Notes: generated by a model from the sequence alone, not told the origin. Positions 43,912 to 55,564 are shown, numbered from the stretch's first letter. The stretch is 64,000 nt of DNA from Acinetobacter zhairuonensis (GCF_022601715.1 NZ_JAKVIM010000001.1:1-64000); one strand, 5' to 3'. Numbers and translations: made by a program.

Positions 43912-44976
43912 TTGGGTACGTATATTCTAAAAAGGCTGTTCCTGATTATTCCGACCTTATTTTTTATTCTTTGTATTAACTTTGCTGTGATTCAGATTGC
44001 CCCAAGTGGACCTGTTGAGCGTGCGATTCAACAAGCCGAGTCATTCCAGCGCTTACAAGCCGTTAAAGCCGGTGTAGCTCCTGACAGTAGCAATTATCAA
44101 GGTGCAAAGGGACTCAGTGAGGAAATGATTCAGCAAATTGAAGCGCAGTATGGTTTTGATCAACCTGCTTATATGCGTTTTGGTCTGATGCTGAAAAACT
44201 ATCTGAGTTTCAATTTTGGCATTAGTTTTTTCAAAGATAAGCCTGTGACTCAATTAATTTGGGAAAAAATGCCCGTCTCAATTTCCTTGGGACTTTGGAG
44301 CAGTTTACTGATTTATTTTATTGCCATTCCATTGGGGATTCGCAAGGCGAAACAACATGGCATGTTGTTTGATAAAACCACCTCACTGATCTTAGCGATG
44401 GGTTATGCGGTGCCTGCCTTTGTTTTTGCCATTTTGCTGATTGTCTTCTTTGCTGGTGGCAGCTATTTTCAGTGGTTCCCACTACAGGGTTTGGTCTCGG
44501 ATAATTTCCAGCAACTCAGTCTGCTGGCTAAAGTTCATGATTATTTTTGGCACTTAACTTTGCCGATATTGGCAATGGTGTTGGGTGGATTTGCGAGTTT
44601 GGCTTATTTAACCAAATATTCATTTTTGGAAGAACTGAATAAACCCTACGTTTGGGCTGCACGTGCCAAAGGGTTGAGTGAGTCCCGCGTCCAGTATGGG
44701 CATGTATTTCGGAATGCCATATTGGTGATTATGGCGGGTTTGCCTGAAGCCTTATTGGGTATTTTCTTTGTCGGTAATTTATTTATTGAGATTGTCTTTA
44801 ATCTGGATGGTTTGGGCTTATTGGGCTTCGAGGCGATTATTCAGCGCGATTATCCTGTCATCTTCGGCACTTTGTTTATCTTTACCTTATTGGGTTTAAT
44901 CCTACGTTTAATCTGTGATGTGCTGTATCAATGTGTTGATCCGAGGATTGATTTTGAATCACGAGGGAAACACTAA
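43912..44976 (+). CDS. yejB: Peptide ABC transporter permease YejB
   Basis: A 354-residue inner-membrane permease of the DppB/YejB type. TTG at 43912 is the likely start because AAGGA lies seven bases upstream and the product begins MGTYILKRLFLIIPTLFFIL; no ATG is available in frame. The periplasmic loop between helices 1 and 2 is long, as in YejB. The transport signature AARAKGLSESRVQYGHVFRNA is present. The stop overlaps the yejE start. Confidence 0.88.
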   Translation: MGTYILKRLFLIIPTLFFILCINFAVIQIAPSGPVERAIQQAESFQRLQAVKAGVAPDSSNYQGAKGLSEEMIQQIEAQYGFDQPAYMRFGLMLKNYLSFNFGISFFKDKPVTQLIWEKMPVSISLGLWSSLLIYFIAIPLGIRKAKQHGMLFDKTTSLILAMGYAVPAFVFAILLIVFFAGGSYFQWFPLQGLVSDNFQQLSLLAKVHDYFWHLTLPILAMVLGGFASLAYLTKYSFLEELNKPYVWAARAKGLSESRVQYGHVFRNAILVIMAGLPEALLGIFFVGNLFIEIVFNLDGLGLLGFEAIIQRDYPVIFGTLFIFTLLGLILRLICDVLYQCVDPRIDFESRGKH

Positions 44977-45986
44977 TGTCTCCGATGATTCAAGCACGTC
45001 TACAGCGGTTTCGACAAAACCGTTTGGGATATTTTTGCTTTATTTTATTTAGCTTGATTTTCGTGTTGTCTTTGGGTGCGAATCTGATTGCCAATGAAAA
45101 GCCGTTGCTGGTGAAATATCAACACTCTTTTTATTTTCCTGTTTTTAAAGCCTACCCTGAAACCACCTTTGGTGGCGTGTTTGAATCAGAAGCGGACTAT
45201 AGAGATCCAGTGGTCCAGCAATTGATTGCCGATCAGGGCTGGGCGATTTGGCCTGTGGTTCGTTACGCGGCACAAACCCCTAATTTGGATTTAGCCGTTC
45301 CAGTTCCATCTGCACCGACATTACAAAATTGGCTGGGTACAGATGATCAGGGACGAGATGTATTTGCCAGAATTCTATACGCCTTACGTGTTTCGCTGCT
45401 GTTTGGTTTTGCTCTAACCTTGTTTTCAGCAGTGATCGGAATCTTTGTTGGGGCATTACAGGGCTACTATGGCGGTTGGATCGATTTGATCGGACAACGG
45501 ATATTGGAAGTCTGGGGTGGTTTGCCGATGCTGTTTATGGTGATGATTCTGGTCAGTATCTTTACTCCAAGCGTGTACTGGCTATTTGTCATCATGCTAT
45601 TTTTCGGCTGGACGACTTTAGTCAATTTAGTGCGAGCAGAATTTTTGCGTGCCCGTAATTTGGATTATGTTCGAGCCGCACGTGCATTGGGGGTGTCCGA
45701 TGCGCGGATTATTGTGCGACATATCTTGCCGAATGTGATCAGTTCCAGTTTATCTCAGTTACCGTTTATGTTGACTGCGAATATTACTGCTTTAGCAGCG
45801 TTGGATTTTCTAGGTTTGGGTTTACCTGCTGATACCGCATCGTTAGGTGAAATTTTGCTACAAGGTAAAAATAACTTAGATGCACCGTGGTTGGCTTTAG
45901 CAGGCTTCTTTACTTTGGCAATTGTATTGTCACTGTTAATTTATATTGGGGAGGCGGCACGAGATGCATCCGATCCACGACATTAA
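44976..45986 (+). CDS. yejE: Peptide ABC transporter permease YejE
   Basis: A 336-residue permease of the DppC/YejE type. The N-terminus NRLGYFCFILFSLIFVLSL is the first helix. The YejE-specific periplasmic insert includes YFPVFKAYPETTFGGVFESE-like sequence, and LGTDDQGRDVFARILYALRVS follows. The EAA loop is RAARALGVSDARIIVRHILP. It forms the membrane channel with YejB. The ATPase gene starts 23 bases before this gene ends. Confidence 0.9.
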   Translation: MSPMIQARLQRFRQNRLGYFCFILFSLIFVLSLGANLIANEKPLLVKYQHSFYFPVFKAYPETTFGGVFESEADYRDPVVQQLIADQGWAIWPVVRYAAQTPNLDLAVPVPSAPTLQNWLGTDDQGRDVFARILYALRVSLLFGFALTLFSAVIGIFVGALQGYYGGWIDLIGQRILEVWGGLPMLFMVMILVSIFTPSVYWLFVIMLFFGWTTLVNLVRAEFLRARNLDYVRAARALGVSDARIIVRHILPNVISSSLSQLPFMLTANITALAALDFLGLGLPADTASLGEILLQGKNNLDAPWLALAGFFTLAIVLSLLIYIGEAARDASDPRH

Positions 45987-47556
45987 TTGCTTGCCGTCCG
46001 TGATTTTAGAGGTCAAGCAACTTCAGATACAGCATGAACAGCATATTTTGCTAGAGAACTTATCCTTTCAACTGCATCAGGGGCAAACACTGGCTTTGGT
46101 AGGGGAAAGTGGATCGAGTAAATCCATCAGTTGTCTGGCTTTGTTAGGCTTATTACCACAGAGTCTGAGCAGATCTGGTTCTGTAATCTATGCTGATGTG
46201 GACTTATTTACTTGTAGGTCACAGCATTTACAAGCAATTCGTGGTCATAAAATCGCTATGATTTTCCAAGACCCAATGACCGCGCTGAATCCTTTACATC
46301 AGGTCGATAAAATCGTTGGAGAGGTCTTAAGTTTGCAAGGCTTATCCAAACAGCAGGTATGCCAAAAGGTCGTGCAATTATTGAAGGATGTGGGCTTACA
46401 GCATCCTGAACACTTACTAAAACGCTATCCGCACCAACTTTCAGGTGGTCAGCGACAACGGGTGATGATTGCCGCGGCTTTAGCACTAGACCCTGAGATT
46501 TTGATCGCAGATGAACCGACCACAGCTTTAGATGTGACCCTGCAACTACAGATTCTGGATTTATTAAAAAATTTGCAACAGCAACGCAAGATGTCACTGA
46601 TTTTGATTAGTCATGATTTGAATTTGGTCCGCCACTATGCGGATGATGTCATTGTGATGAATCAGGGTAGAGTAGAGCAACAAGGAGCAACTGAGCAGGT
46701 CTTTCAACATCCTGCAACTCCCTATACCCGTGAATTGATGAATCATGATTTTGGTCAAGCCTTAGCACCAGTCATGAGCACGACAGTCCTGCAATTAGAA
46801 CAGTTGTTGGTGCAGTATCCAATCAAGCAAGGTTGGTTGAATCGTGTCACTGGACAGCACACTGCCGTTGAAATTGACAGTTTGCAAGTACACCAAGGTG
46901 AGTGCTGGGGGATTGTAGGTGAAAGCGGTTCAGGTAAAAGTTCAATGGCTTTGGCAATTGCGCGTCTGATTCAGAGCCAAGGGAAGATCCTGTTTCAGCA
47001 GCGGGATTTAAATACCTTAAATCAAAAACAATTACGTCCATTCCGCACGGACTTTCAGATGGTCTTTCAGGACCCATTTAGCAGTTTAAATCCACGTTTA
47101 ACTGTGGAGCAGCTTATTGCTGAAGGTCTAACTGTCAAGCAGCAACCTGAGCATGAGATTGCTGCGCAAGTCAGTCAGGCTTTAGTCGATGTAGAATTAG
47201 ACGACAGCTTCAAGCTGCGTTATCCGCATGAGTTGTCTGGTGGGCAACGGCAACGGGTCGCTTTGGCGCGTGCCTTGATATTACAGCCACAATTGATGAT
47301 TCTAGATGAACCGACTTCATCTTTAGACCGTAGTACGCAGCGGGCAATTGTGCAGCTCTTACGCCGTTTACAGCAGCAGTATCAATTGAGTTATGTGTTG
47401 ATTAGCCATGATTTGCATGTGGTGCGTGCTATCGCACAAAACATCTTGGTTCTTCGTGAAGCGCAAGTGGTCGAGATGCAGGCAACGGAGGCACTGTTTG
47501 CTCATCCGCAAAGTCCATATACTCAGCAACTGATTCAGGCGAGCCAGTACAGTTAA
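45964..47556 (+). CDS. yejF: Peptide ABC transporter double ATPase YejF
   Basis: A 530-residue protein with two fused ATPase domains. Domain 1 has Walker A GESGSSKS, in which Ser replaces the usual Gly before Lys, signature [15 protein letters not shown] and Walker [13 protein letters not shown]. Domain 2 has [24 protein letters not shown] and [15 protein letters not shown] at 45964 is preferred (GGAGG nine bases upstream) over TTG at 45946. It powers the YejBE channel. Confidence 0.93.
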   Translation: MHPIHDINCLPSVILEVKQLQIQHEQHILLENLSFQLHQGQTLALVGESGSSKSISCLALLGLLPQSLSRSGSVIYADVDLFTCRSQHLQAIRGHKIAMIFQDPMTALNPLHQVDKIVGEVLSLQGLSKQQVCQKVVQLLKDVGLQHPEHLLKRYPHQLSGGQRQRVMIAAALALDPEILIADEPTTALDVTLQLQILDLLKNLQQQRKMSLILISHDLNLVRHYADDVIVMNQGRVEQQGATEQVFQHPATPYTRELMNHDFGQALAPVMSTTVLQLEQLLVQYPIKQGWLNRVTGQHTAVEIDSLQVHQGECWGIVGESGSGKSSMALAIARLIQSQGKILFQQRDLNTLNQKQLRPFRTDFQMVFQDPFSSLNPRLTVEQLIAEGLTVKQQPEHEIAAQVSQALVDVELDDSFKLRYPHELSGGQRQRVALARALILQPQLMILDEPTSSLDRSTQRAIVQLLRRLQQQYQLSYVLISHDLHVVRAIAQNILVLREAQVVEMQATEALFAHPQSPYTQQLIQASQYS

Positions 47557-47566
47557 ATTGATAAAG

Positions 47567-47586
47567 TTGACAAAATAAATTGTCAA
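47567..47586. promoter_or_regulatory. Inverted repeat upstream of the OYE gene
   Basis: TTGACAA-AATAAA-TTGTCAA, a perfect 7-bp dyad 69 bp before the reductase start and just upstream of a possible -35 (TTGACC at 47594-47599). It may be the site of a TetR- or MarR-type repressor; no such gene is adjacent. Confidence 0.45.
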
Positions 47587-47654
47587 ATATGACTTGACCT
47601 CTCAGATAAAGTATTTAGAGTAAAATCACTAAATAAAAGAATGAGGAATATCAG

Positions 47655-48899
47655 ATGAGTCGCATTGCCGAGCCTTTACAGATTCGAAATACAACATTCA
47701 AAAACCGTATGATCAAAGGGGCAATGAGTGAGGCACTCGCTAATCAAGTAGGGCAGCCTAATCGGCTACATTTGGGTTTATATGAGGCTTGGGCAAAAGG
47801 TGGCTTGGGTTGTGCCATTACAGGCAATGTCATGGTGGATGCACGTGCCAAAAATGAACCGGGTGTGGTGGTGCTTGAATCTGAGCGTGATCTTGCGGAG
47901 CTGCGTCAATGGGCGAAACTGGGTCAACAATATGGCATGGTGCAGTTGGTGCAATTGTCGCATCCAGGACGACAATGTACCAAAGGCATCAATCGTGAAA
48001 CTGTAGCACCTTCTGCTGTTCCATTTAGTCCAATGTTGGCAACGACTTTTGGCACACCGAGAGAATTAAGAGAAGACGAAATTTTAGAGATTATTCAGCG
48101 TTTCGCTCGTGCGGCACAGATTTGTGAAAAAGCTGGTTTTGAAGGCGTACAACTGCATGGGGCGCATGGTTATCTCATTAGTCAGTTTCTCTCACCGTTG
48201 ACCAACAAGCGTCAAGATCAGTGGGGAGGCAGTATAGAGAATCGTATGCGCTTTCTGATGGAAATCTATCAAGCCGTGCGTGCAGCAACCTCAGATGATT
48301 TCATCATTTCAGTCAAACTCAATTCGGCTGATTTTCAGCGCGGTGGTATCACTGAGGAAGATGTGATTACCGTATTTAAAGCGATAGATGCTGCAGGGAT
48401 TGATTTGATCGAGATTTCTGGCGGTACCTATGAAGCACCCGCAATGGCGGGAGCCAAAGAAGACAAGCGGAAAGCCAGCACCATTGCCCGTGAAGCCTAT
48501 TTCCTCGATTTTGCTGAAAAGATCCGACAGCAAGTGAGTTGCCATCTAATGGTGACAGGAGGCTTTCGTACAGCTCAAGGCATGAATGCTGCGCTGGAAA
48601 GCGGGGCTTGTGACTTTATTGGTATTGCGCGTCCATTTGCAGTCGAAACCGATTTAGCAGATCGTGTGTTGGTTGGACAAGATGTCCGTTATGCCGTTGA
48701 TAAGATTAAAACAGGTATTCCAATGGTCGATAAAATGGCGATTATGGAAATTATTTGGTATGCCGCTCAATTTAAGTCGATTGCTCACGGTAAACGCCCA
48801 AATCCAAAGCTTTCACCACTGAAAGTATTTTGCAGTTATGTGACGGGTAATTTAAAAGCCGTAATCCAAGGGCAAATTAACTCGCGTAAGAGTGCATAA
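47655..48899 (+). CDS. Old Yellow Enzyme-family flavin oxidoreductase
   Basis: A 414-residue FMN-dependent NADH:flavin oxidoreductase/ene-reductase-like protein. It begins with LQIRNTTFKNRMIKGAMSEA and has the substrate-binding QLHGAHGYLISQFLSPLTN and WGGSIENRMRFLMEI blocks, SVKLNSADFQRGG, and phosphate-binding MVTGGFRT...GIARPF. It is a TIM barrel alone, without the Fe-S and C-terminal FAD/NAD domains seen in FadH at 61581. Possible activities are reduction of enones, nitro compounds or N-nitro groups. The substrate is not predictable. Confidence 0.88.
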   Translation: MSRIAEPLQIRNTTFKNRMIKGAMSEALANQVGQPNRLHLGLYEAWAKGGLGCAITGNVMVDARAKNEPGVVVLESERDLAELRQWAKLGQQYGMVQLVQLSHPGRQCTKGINRETVAPSAVPFSPMLATTFGTPRELREDEILEIIQRFARAAQICEKAGFEGVQLHGAHGYLISQFLSPLTNKRQDQWGGSIENRMRFLMEIYQAVRAATSDDFIISVKLNSADFQRGGITEEDVITVFKAIDAAGIDLIEISGGTYEAPAMAGAKEDKRKASTIAREAYFLDFAEKIRQQVSCHLMVTGGFRTAQGMNAALESGACDFIGIARPFAVETDLADRVLVGQDVRYAVDKIKTGIPMVDKMAIMEIIWYAAQFKSIAHGKRPNPKLSPLKVFCSYVTGNLKAVIQGQINSRKSA

Positions 48900-49000
48900 T
48901 TTTTGGTATTTGATTGATCTTTTGCGTGCAGCTGTTTATCTGCCAGTTCTACGGGATAAGCGTCTGCACACATGAAATCGTTTGCAAAGCCTATAGAAAA

Positions 49001-49037
49001 TAAAAAAGCCTGAGTCATTATGCTCAGGCTTTTTTAT
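49001..49037. terminator. Terminator between OYE and tRNA-Glu genes
   Basis: TAAAAAAGCCTGAG-TCATTATG-CTCAGGCTTTTTTA, bidirectional; it can end the reductase transcript (+) and the tRNA-Glu transcript (-). Confidence 0.95.
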
Positions 49038-49058
49038 GAGATGAAACATCTCGGAATA

Positions 49059-49134
49059 TGGCGTCCCTACGGGGATTCGAACCCCGGTTACCGCCGTGAA
49101 AGGGCGATGTCCTAGGCCTCTAGACGATAGGGAC
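49059..49134 (-). tRNA. tRNA-Glu (UUC), copy 1
   Basis: A 76-base gene including encoded CCA. The acceptor stem GTCCCTA pairs with TAGGGAC, the anticodon loop is CTTTCAC (anticodon TTC), and the T-arm is CCCCGGTTCGAATCCCCG. Identical to three further copies. Copy 2 lies 42 bp upstream in the same direction. Confidence 0.97.
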
Positions 49135-49176
49135 TTAATGAGGCAGGTACTTCTGAAAACTAAACCATCAATTAAA

Positions 49177-49252
49177 TGGCGTCCCTACGGGGATTCGAAC
49201 CCCGGTTACCGCCGTGAAAGGGCGATGTCCTAGGCCTCTAGACGATAGGGAC
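49177..49252 (-). tRNA. tRNA-Glu (UUC), copy 2
   Basis: Same 76 bases as copy 1, including CCA. Probably co-transcribed with copy 1. Confidence 0.97.
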
Positions 49253-49466
49253 GTTTCAGAGGTGGGCGTATATTAGGGCGAATAACGGGGAGTGTCAAAC
49301 ATTTTTCTGCAATAAAATTGAAAAATACGCGTATATGTTTAAAATTAAAACAAATTGTGGGGGTCTGATTAAACAATACGCATTTTTGTCGAAAAACGCA
49401 GAAAGTACTCATGATTTAGAGTTCAGCGTGTGCAGGGATGATATAGGTTTTTAAAAAACCTAAAAG

Positions 49467-49493
49467 AAAAGAGCGACTCGGGTCGCTCTTTTT
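49467..49493. terminator. Terminator after the amino acid permease gene
   Basis: AAAAGAGCGACT-CGG-GTCGCTCTTTTT with T-run in both directions, eight bases from the permease stop. Confidence 0.93.
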
Positions 49494-49500
49494 CATGTGC

Positions 49501-50928
49501 TTATGCTTGAGGTGTTTTATGGTGATAAAACACGTAATAGCTGAGATAGCACAGTGCAATAAAGATTAAACAGCCAATAAAGCCCGCCCACATTTCAGGA
49601 TCTGCTGCCATACTAATACAGGTGATAAAACAGAAGACAAAACCTAAAATAGGCACAATCGGGAACAGTGGTGCTGCAAAGCCCAACTCTTTCGCGGTAC
49701 GACCTTGTTTATACCATTGGCGGCGGAAATTGAATTGGCTTAAGCAAATGCTCATCCACACCACGACCATGGTGAATGCTGCAACCCCTAAGAGGTTTTT
49801 GAAGATGGTTTCAGGTGCAAATTGCTCCGACAGTAAACCAGGAATCGCACCAAACATGGTGACAATAATGGCAACCGTTGGAATACCTTTGTGATTCACC
49901 TTTGAGAATACTGCAGGCAATTGCTTCTTGTCAGACAAAGCCCACATCATACGTGAAGCAGCATATAAACCTGAGTTTGCAGCTGACAGCAATGCAGTAA
50001 TAATCACAAAGCGAATAATGTCTTCCGCATGTGGAATACCAATATAGGTAAATACCGTCACGAATGGACTGCTACTGACGCCGCTACCACCCAAGCCTGC
50101 CATTTGATGTGGCAGTAGGGCACTAATCACCACAATGGTACCCACAAAGAAAATCAATAAGCGCCAAATGGCAGCATTGATCGCTTTAGGGACATTTTTT
50201 GCAGGATCTTCGGTTTCACCCGCAGCCACACCGATTAACTCTGTACCCGAGAAGGCAAAGTTAACAATTAACATGGTGGCAAAGATTGGGAATAAGCCTT
50301 GCGGGAACCAGCCCTCTGCGGTGAGGTTGCTAAACAATGGTGCCGAGCTATAGCCTTGGAATGACAACACACCAAAGATAGCCAAGAGACCTAAAATAAT
50401 GAAACTGATAACGGTCACGACTTTAACCAGAGACAACCAGAACTCTGATTCTGCAAAAAGTCGGGTTGAACTCATGTTTAGGCCAAAAATAATGGCTGCA
50501 AAGATCAGCGTCCAAATCCAGACGGAAATATGTGGGAACCATTCCTGCATCAGCAGGGCAGCTGCGGTGAATTCAGTTCCGAGGGTTGCTGTCCATGTGA
50601 GCCAATATAGCCATGTAATGGTATAGCCTGTCCCTGGACCTATGTATTTTTGTGCATATGCGCCGAAAGAACCTGATACAGGCATGTGTACCGCCAGTTC
50701 TCCCAGACATAACATCACCATATAGGCAATTAAACCACCTAAGATATAAGCGATGATGGCACCTACAGGCCCCGTTTGTGCAATGACTTCACCCGACCCT
50801 AAAAATAGACCTGTCCCGATTGCACCACCAAGTGAAATCATGACCAGATGTCGAGTACTCATAGCGCGTTTTAAAGGCGCAGAATTGCCCTGATGCATAG
50901 CATCATTCGGAGATTGAGATGACTGCAT
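49501..50928 (-). CDS. APC-family amino acid permease (MmuP-like)
   Basis: A 475-residue inner-membrane transporter with about 12 helices, of the amino acid transporter (AAT) branch of the APC superfamily. Typical motifs are HLVMISLGGAIGTGLFLGSG at the N-terminus, YWLTWTATLGTEFTAAALLM, FAFSGTELIGVAAGETEDP and SAANSGLYAASRMMWALS. The pattern agrees well with my memory of E. coli MmuP, the S-methylmethionine permease, but related permeases for other amino acids share these motifs. No homocysteine methyltransferase gene is adjacent. It lies between tRNA-Glu genes. Confidence 0.88.
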   Translation of the reverse strand: MQSSQSPNDAMHQGNSAPLKRAMSTRHLVMISLGGAIGTGLFLGSGEVIAQTGPVGAIIAYILGGLIAYMVMLCLGELAVHMPVSGSFGAYAQKYIGPGTGYTITWLYWLTWTATLGTEFTAAALLMQEWFPHISVWIWTLIFAAIIFGLNMSSTRLFAESEFWLSLVKVVTVISFIILGLLAIFGVLSFQGYSSAPLFSNLTAEGWFPQGLFPIFATMLIVNFAFSGTELIGVAAGETEDPAKNVPKAINAAIWRLLIFFVGTIVVISALLPHQMAGLGGSGVSSSPFVTVFTYIGIPHAEDIIRFVIITALLSAANSGLYAASRMMWALSDKKQLPAVFSKVNHKGIPTVAIIVTMFGAIPGLLSEQFAPETIFKNLLGVAAFTMVVVWMSICLSQFNFRRQWYKQGRTAKELGFAAPLFPIVPILGFVFCFITCISMAADPEMWAGFIGCLIFIALCYLSYYVFYHHKTPQA

Positions 50929-51039
50929 AAGAGAGAGAGAAAATAGAATAATGAAGCGCGCTATTGTAGTGCAAAACTACAAATCTGCAATGTAATAATA
51001 ATGAATTATGCGTTTTGAATGATCGTATGAAACGAGATA

Positions 51040-51115
51040 TGGCGTCCCTACGGGGATTCGAACCCCGGTTACCGCCGTGAAAGGGCGATGTCCTAGGCCT
51101 CTAGACGATAGGGAC
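51040..51115 (-). tRNA. tRNA-Glu (UUC), copy 3
   Basis: Identical to copies 1, 2 and 4, with encoded CCA. It lies 111 bp upstream of the permease gene and in the same direction. Confidence 0.97.
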
Positions 51116-51547
51116 GTTGCGAGGTGATGCGTATATTATGTATTTTTTTCTTTACTGTCAAATATGTTATTACATTATTTCTAAAAAATGAGTCTGTTTG
51201 TGTAAAAAATGTCTTACTTATTGAGTTAAGCGCAATTTTTTACGGTTTAAGCCTACTTAATATGCTTTTGCATGGTCTTGGTTGGATTAAAGTTTGAATC
51301 AAATTTATATATATATCGCGTCGAAAATAGAGTCAAGCAAGACGTTTCTTGATTCATTTTTAGAATGCTCATCCAGGTTGGTTTAGATTTTTTTATTGAT
51401 AACAGAGGAGATTGAAAATTAGCTGTTCAAATGGTTTGGAAGGATTTTACCATTGAGAAAATGAGTCATTAGAGATCATGGAATCATGCAATTTATTAGA
51501 GTAATAAACTGCGGGCATCAATCAATCAATTGAACGGACGACCTGAC
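51116..51547. other. Gap between tRNA-Glu copy 3 and the small gene
   Basis: AT-rich sequence without a gene; an (AT)n run TATATATATAT-type lies near 51307-51317. It probably holds the copy 3 promoter. Confidence 0.5.
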
Positions 51548-51700
51548 TTAATGGTCTGGTGTCTGATGCGGATTGTGTACCGGCTCGGACGGAGTCATTT
51601 GAGTGGTAGAAGATGCTTTTGGATCATCTTTCGATGCAATATACAAATAAATCGCTGATGGAGAAAGAATCAGTAAAACCAGTAAAATTTTCTTCAACAT
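51548..51700 (-). CDS. 50-residue membrane-anchored peptide
   Basis: A short frame on the minus strand. The N-terminus MLKKILLVLLILSPSAIYLY is a basic start plus hydrophobic helix, like a signal anchor; the rest is a polar tail rich in Ser, Thr, Pro and His ending in HQTPDH. No good ribosome site is visible. The signal-like start and consistent polar tail suggest a real small protein, but conservation is unknown. It lies between tRNA-Glu copies 3 and 4. Confidence 0.45.
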   Translation of the reverse strand: MLKKILLVLLILSPSAIYLYIASKDDPKASSTTQMTPSEPVHNPHQTPDH

Positions 51701-51802
51701 AGGTCAATCAGAATTGAAAAATAAAGACGTCAGTATAACCAATTCTAGGTCGTAGAATGAAGGTTGAATGTTTAGATATGCGTTTTTGCGAAAGCAAATA
51801 GA

Positions 51803-51878
51803 TGGCGTCCCTACGGGGATTCGAACCCCGGTTACCGCCGTGAAAGGGCGATGTCCTAGGCCTCTAGACGATAGGGAC
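51803..51878 (-). tRNA. tRNA-Glu (UUC), copy 4
   Basis: Identical to the other three copies, with CCA. It begins 20 bp after the rnt stop codon in the same direction, so it may share the pyrC-rnt transcript. Confidence 0.97.
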
Positions 51879-51898
51879 GTTTAGAAGATGGCGGTATC

Positions 51899-52558
51899 TT
51901 ATTGATCCGCCACCAAAGTGTCAAGTATATGAGGAGAGAGTTTGTTCAAAATATAGCAAAACAGTTCTGCAGTCTTTCGTGTGTCATACAAAGCTGAGTG
52001 TGCTTCTTTGCCATCAAACTCAATGCCCGCTTGAATACAGGATTTGGCAAGTACGGTTTGACCAAAAGTAATTGCACTTAAGGTCACGGTGTCAAATACC
52101 GAGAAACTGTGAAACGGATTTTGATTTTTGGTGCCTGTACGTGCAATAGCAGCTTGCACAAAACCCAAATCAAAATGAGCATTGTGACCGACTAAAATGG
52201 CATGGGTGCAATTTTGTTGGCGACGAACTTCATTCACCGCTTTGAAAATCCGCTTTAATGCTGATTTTTCATCTTCAGCCATCGCGACTCGCATGGGATT
52301 AAAGGGATCAATCCCAATAAAGTCCAGTGAGCGACGATCTAGATTTGCGCCTTCAAACGGGTTGATGTGTGCGTGGTGGGCTTCACCAGGTACAAACTTG
52401 CCATCTGCATCGTAAATAATTGGAATCGCTGCTATTTCTAACAGCGCGTCACTTTGGGAATTAAAACCTGCGGTTTCGACATCGACCACCACAGGTAAAA
52501 ATCCACGGAAACGCTGACCAATTACTGGTAGAGTTTCATTTGTCACACTTTTCTCCAT
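51899..52558 (-). CDS. rnt: Ribonuclease T
   Basis: A 219-residue DEDD-type 3'-5' exoribonuclease that trims tRNA 3' ends and other stable RNAs. Exo I is [10 protein letters not shown] (Asp and Glu at about 27 and 29), Exo II is [15 protein letters not shown], and Exo III is [16 protein letters not shown] with His and Asp. Length matches E. coli RNase T. Its first 16 bases overlap the pyrC end, and a tRNA-Glu gene follows directly. Confidence 0.94.
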   Translation of the reverse strand: MEKSVTNETLPVIGQRFRGFLPVVVDVETAGFNSQSDALLEIAAIPIIYDADGKFVPGEAHHAHINPFEGANLDRRSLDFIGIDPFNPMRVAMAEDEKSALKRIFKAVNEVRRQQNCTHAILVGHNAHFDLGFVQAAIARTGTKNQNPFHSFSVFDTVTLSAITFGQTVLAKSCIQAGIEFDGKEAHSALYDTRKTAELFCYILNKLSPHILDTLVADQ

Positions 52559-53577
52559 TGGATGGTTTTACCTGCATAAAGCGGGATAATCTTGTCACCA
52601 TCTAAATAATCAAAACTTTCAGGAATCACTTGATCTTCTTTCACAAGTGTAATGGTTTCTGTATTACGTGGAAGACCATAGAAGTCTGCACCAAAGTGGC
52701 TAGCGAAGCCTTCAAGTCGTTCTAGCTTATTCACTTGGTCAAAGGCTTGAGCATAAAGTTCAATTGCCGTTGGCGCACTATAGCAGCCCGCACAACCACA
52801 AGCATTTTCTTTGGCATTTTTCGAGTGCGGAGCACTGTCAGTCCCTAAGAAGAATTTAGGATTGCCACTGGTTGCCACTTCCAACAGTGTTTGCTGGTGC
52901 GTCTGGCGTTTTAAAATTGGCAAGCAATAGAAATGCGGTTTAATCCCACCAACCAACATGTCATTGCGATTAAATAATAAATGTTGCGGGGTGATGGTCG
53001 CAGCAACATTACGGTCTTGTTCTAACACAAAATGCGCAGCTTCACTGGTGGTGATGTGTTCAAGTACCAATTTTAATTTCGGGAATTGCTTTAATAGTGG
53101 CGCTAACACTTCATCTAAGAAGCGCTTTTCACGGTCAAAAATATCGACATGATTATGTGTGACTTCACCATGTAATAGCAGTGGCACTTGATGTTCTTCA
53201 AGTTGCTCAATCACCGCATAGACTTTGCGAATATCACTTACGCCATTGTCCGAGTTAGTGGTTGCACCAGCAGGATAAAGTTTGATGGCATTCACGAACT
53301 CGGAATCTTTGATTTTTTTGACTTCACTCGCTGGAGTACTATCTGTGAAATACAGCACCATACGTGGGTCAAACGGATTGCCTTCTGGCACATGCGCCAT
53401 AATGCGTTCACGATAAGCAAGTGCTTCGTCCACAGTTTTCACGGGTGGAACAAGATTAGGCATACAAATCGCACGCTTAAACTGGTTTGCTAAATCGGGA
53501 ACGGTACGTTTCAGTGCAAGGCCGTCACGTAAGTGGGCATGCCAATCGTCTGGCTGCAAAAGAGTAATCGTATTCAA
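52543..53577 (-). CDS. pyrC: Dihydroorotase
   Basis: A 344-residue zinc enzyme of pyrimidine synthesis converting carbamoyl-aspartate to dihydroorotate. Metal ligands are [10 protein letters not shown] at the N-terminus, the carboxylated Lys in [35 protein letters not shown], and the catalytic Asp in [19 protein letters not shown]. Length and motifs match the class II PyrC of E. coli. It overlaps rnt. Confidence 0.96.
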   Translation of the reverse strand: MNTITLLQPDDWHAHLRDGLALKRTVPDLANQFKRAICMPNLVPPVKTVDEALAYRERIMAHVPEGNPFDPRMVLYFTDSTPASEVKKIKDSEFVNAIKLYPAGATTNSDNGVSDIRKVYAVIEQLEEHQVPLLLHGEVTHNHVDIFDREKRFLDEVLAPLLKQFPKLKLVLEHITTSEAAHFVLEQDRNVAATITPQHLLFNRNDMLVGGIKPHFYCLPILKRQTHQQTLLEVATSGNPKFFLGTDSAPHSKNAKENACGCAGCYSAPTAIELYAQAFDQVNKLERLEGFASHFGADFYGLPRNTETITLVKEDQVIPESFDYLDGDKIIPLYAGKTIQWRKV

Positions 53578-53784
53578 GGCGATTTCGGACTAAAAAATAA
53601 ATCAGATGATAATCTATATCAGTCTGCAATGCTAAGTCGAATTACAGATAAATGGCTTAATTCTGGTAAATATAGAAGGCATTTTTATTGTTTTTCTGTG
53701 AGGAGAGAATTGACTCAGTTGGTAAATCTTGGGATTTAGCTGGTTTCGAACAGGGATTAAAGTAATATAAAACTGAAGAAAATA

Positions 53785-53821
53785 AAAGAAAAAACCGCCA
53801 ACTTGGGGCGGTCTTTTCTTT
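53785..53821. terminator. argG terminator
   Basis: AAAGAAAA-ACCGCC and GGCGGT-TTTTCTTT-like arms around AACTTGG, with A/T flanks. It lies 23 bp beyond the argG stop. Confidence 0.88.
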
Positions 53822-53843
53822 AGGTATTCAGTAGTTGAAAACC

Positions 53844-55292
<1,449 letters not shown>

Positions 55293-55564
55293 TCAAAATA
55301 AAAAAAACAGTAAATTTTCTAAGGGATATACGAGGATTTAAGTGATTAGAGGCAATATTTTGCTGCATGTTGAGTATTGGTAATTCACATTAAAATCAGA
55401 CAAGTGCTCGGATGCCTGTATAAATGTACAACAAATGAATCCATTCGACTAAAGTTGAATAAATGACCAGTTGGGTTGGATATATTTAAAAAAAATAAAT
55501 AAAAACAGGGACGTTAAGTGGATTGTGTATTTTCTCTAAAAACAGAGGTTTTTATAAATTGATC

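Noticed and set aside
53533..53739. 68-codon plus-strand frame upstream of pyrC
   Set aside because: It is partly antisense to the pyrC start and has no supporting signal; that gap should hold the pyrC promoter.
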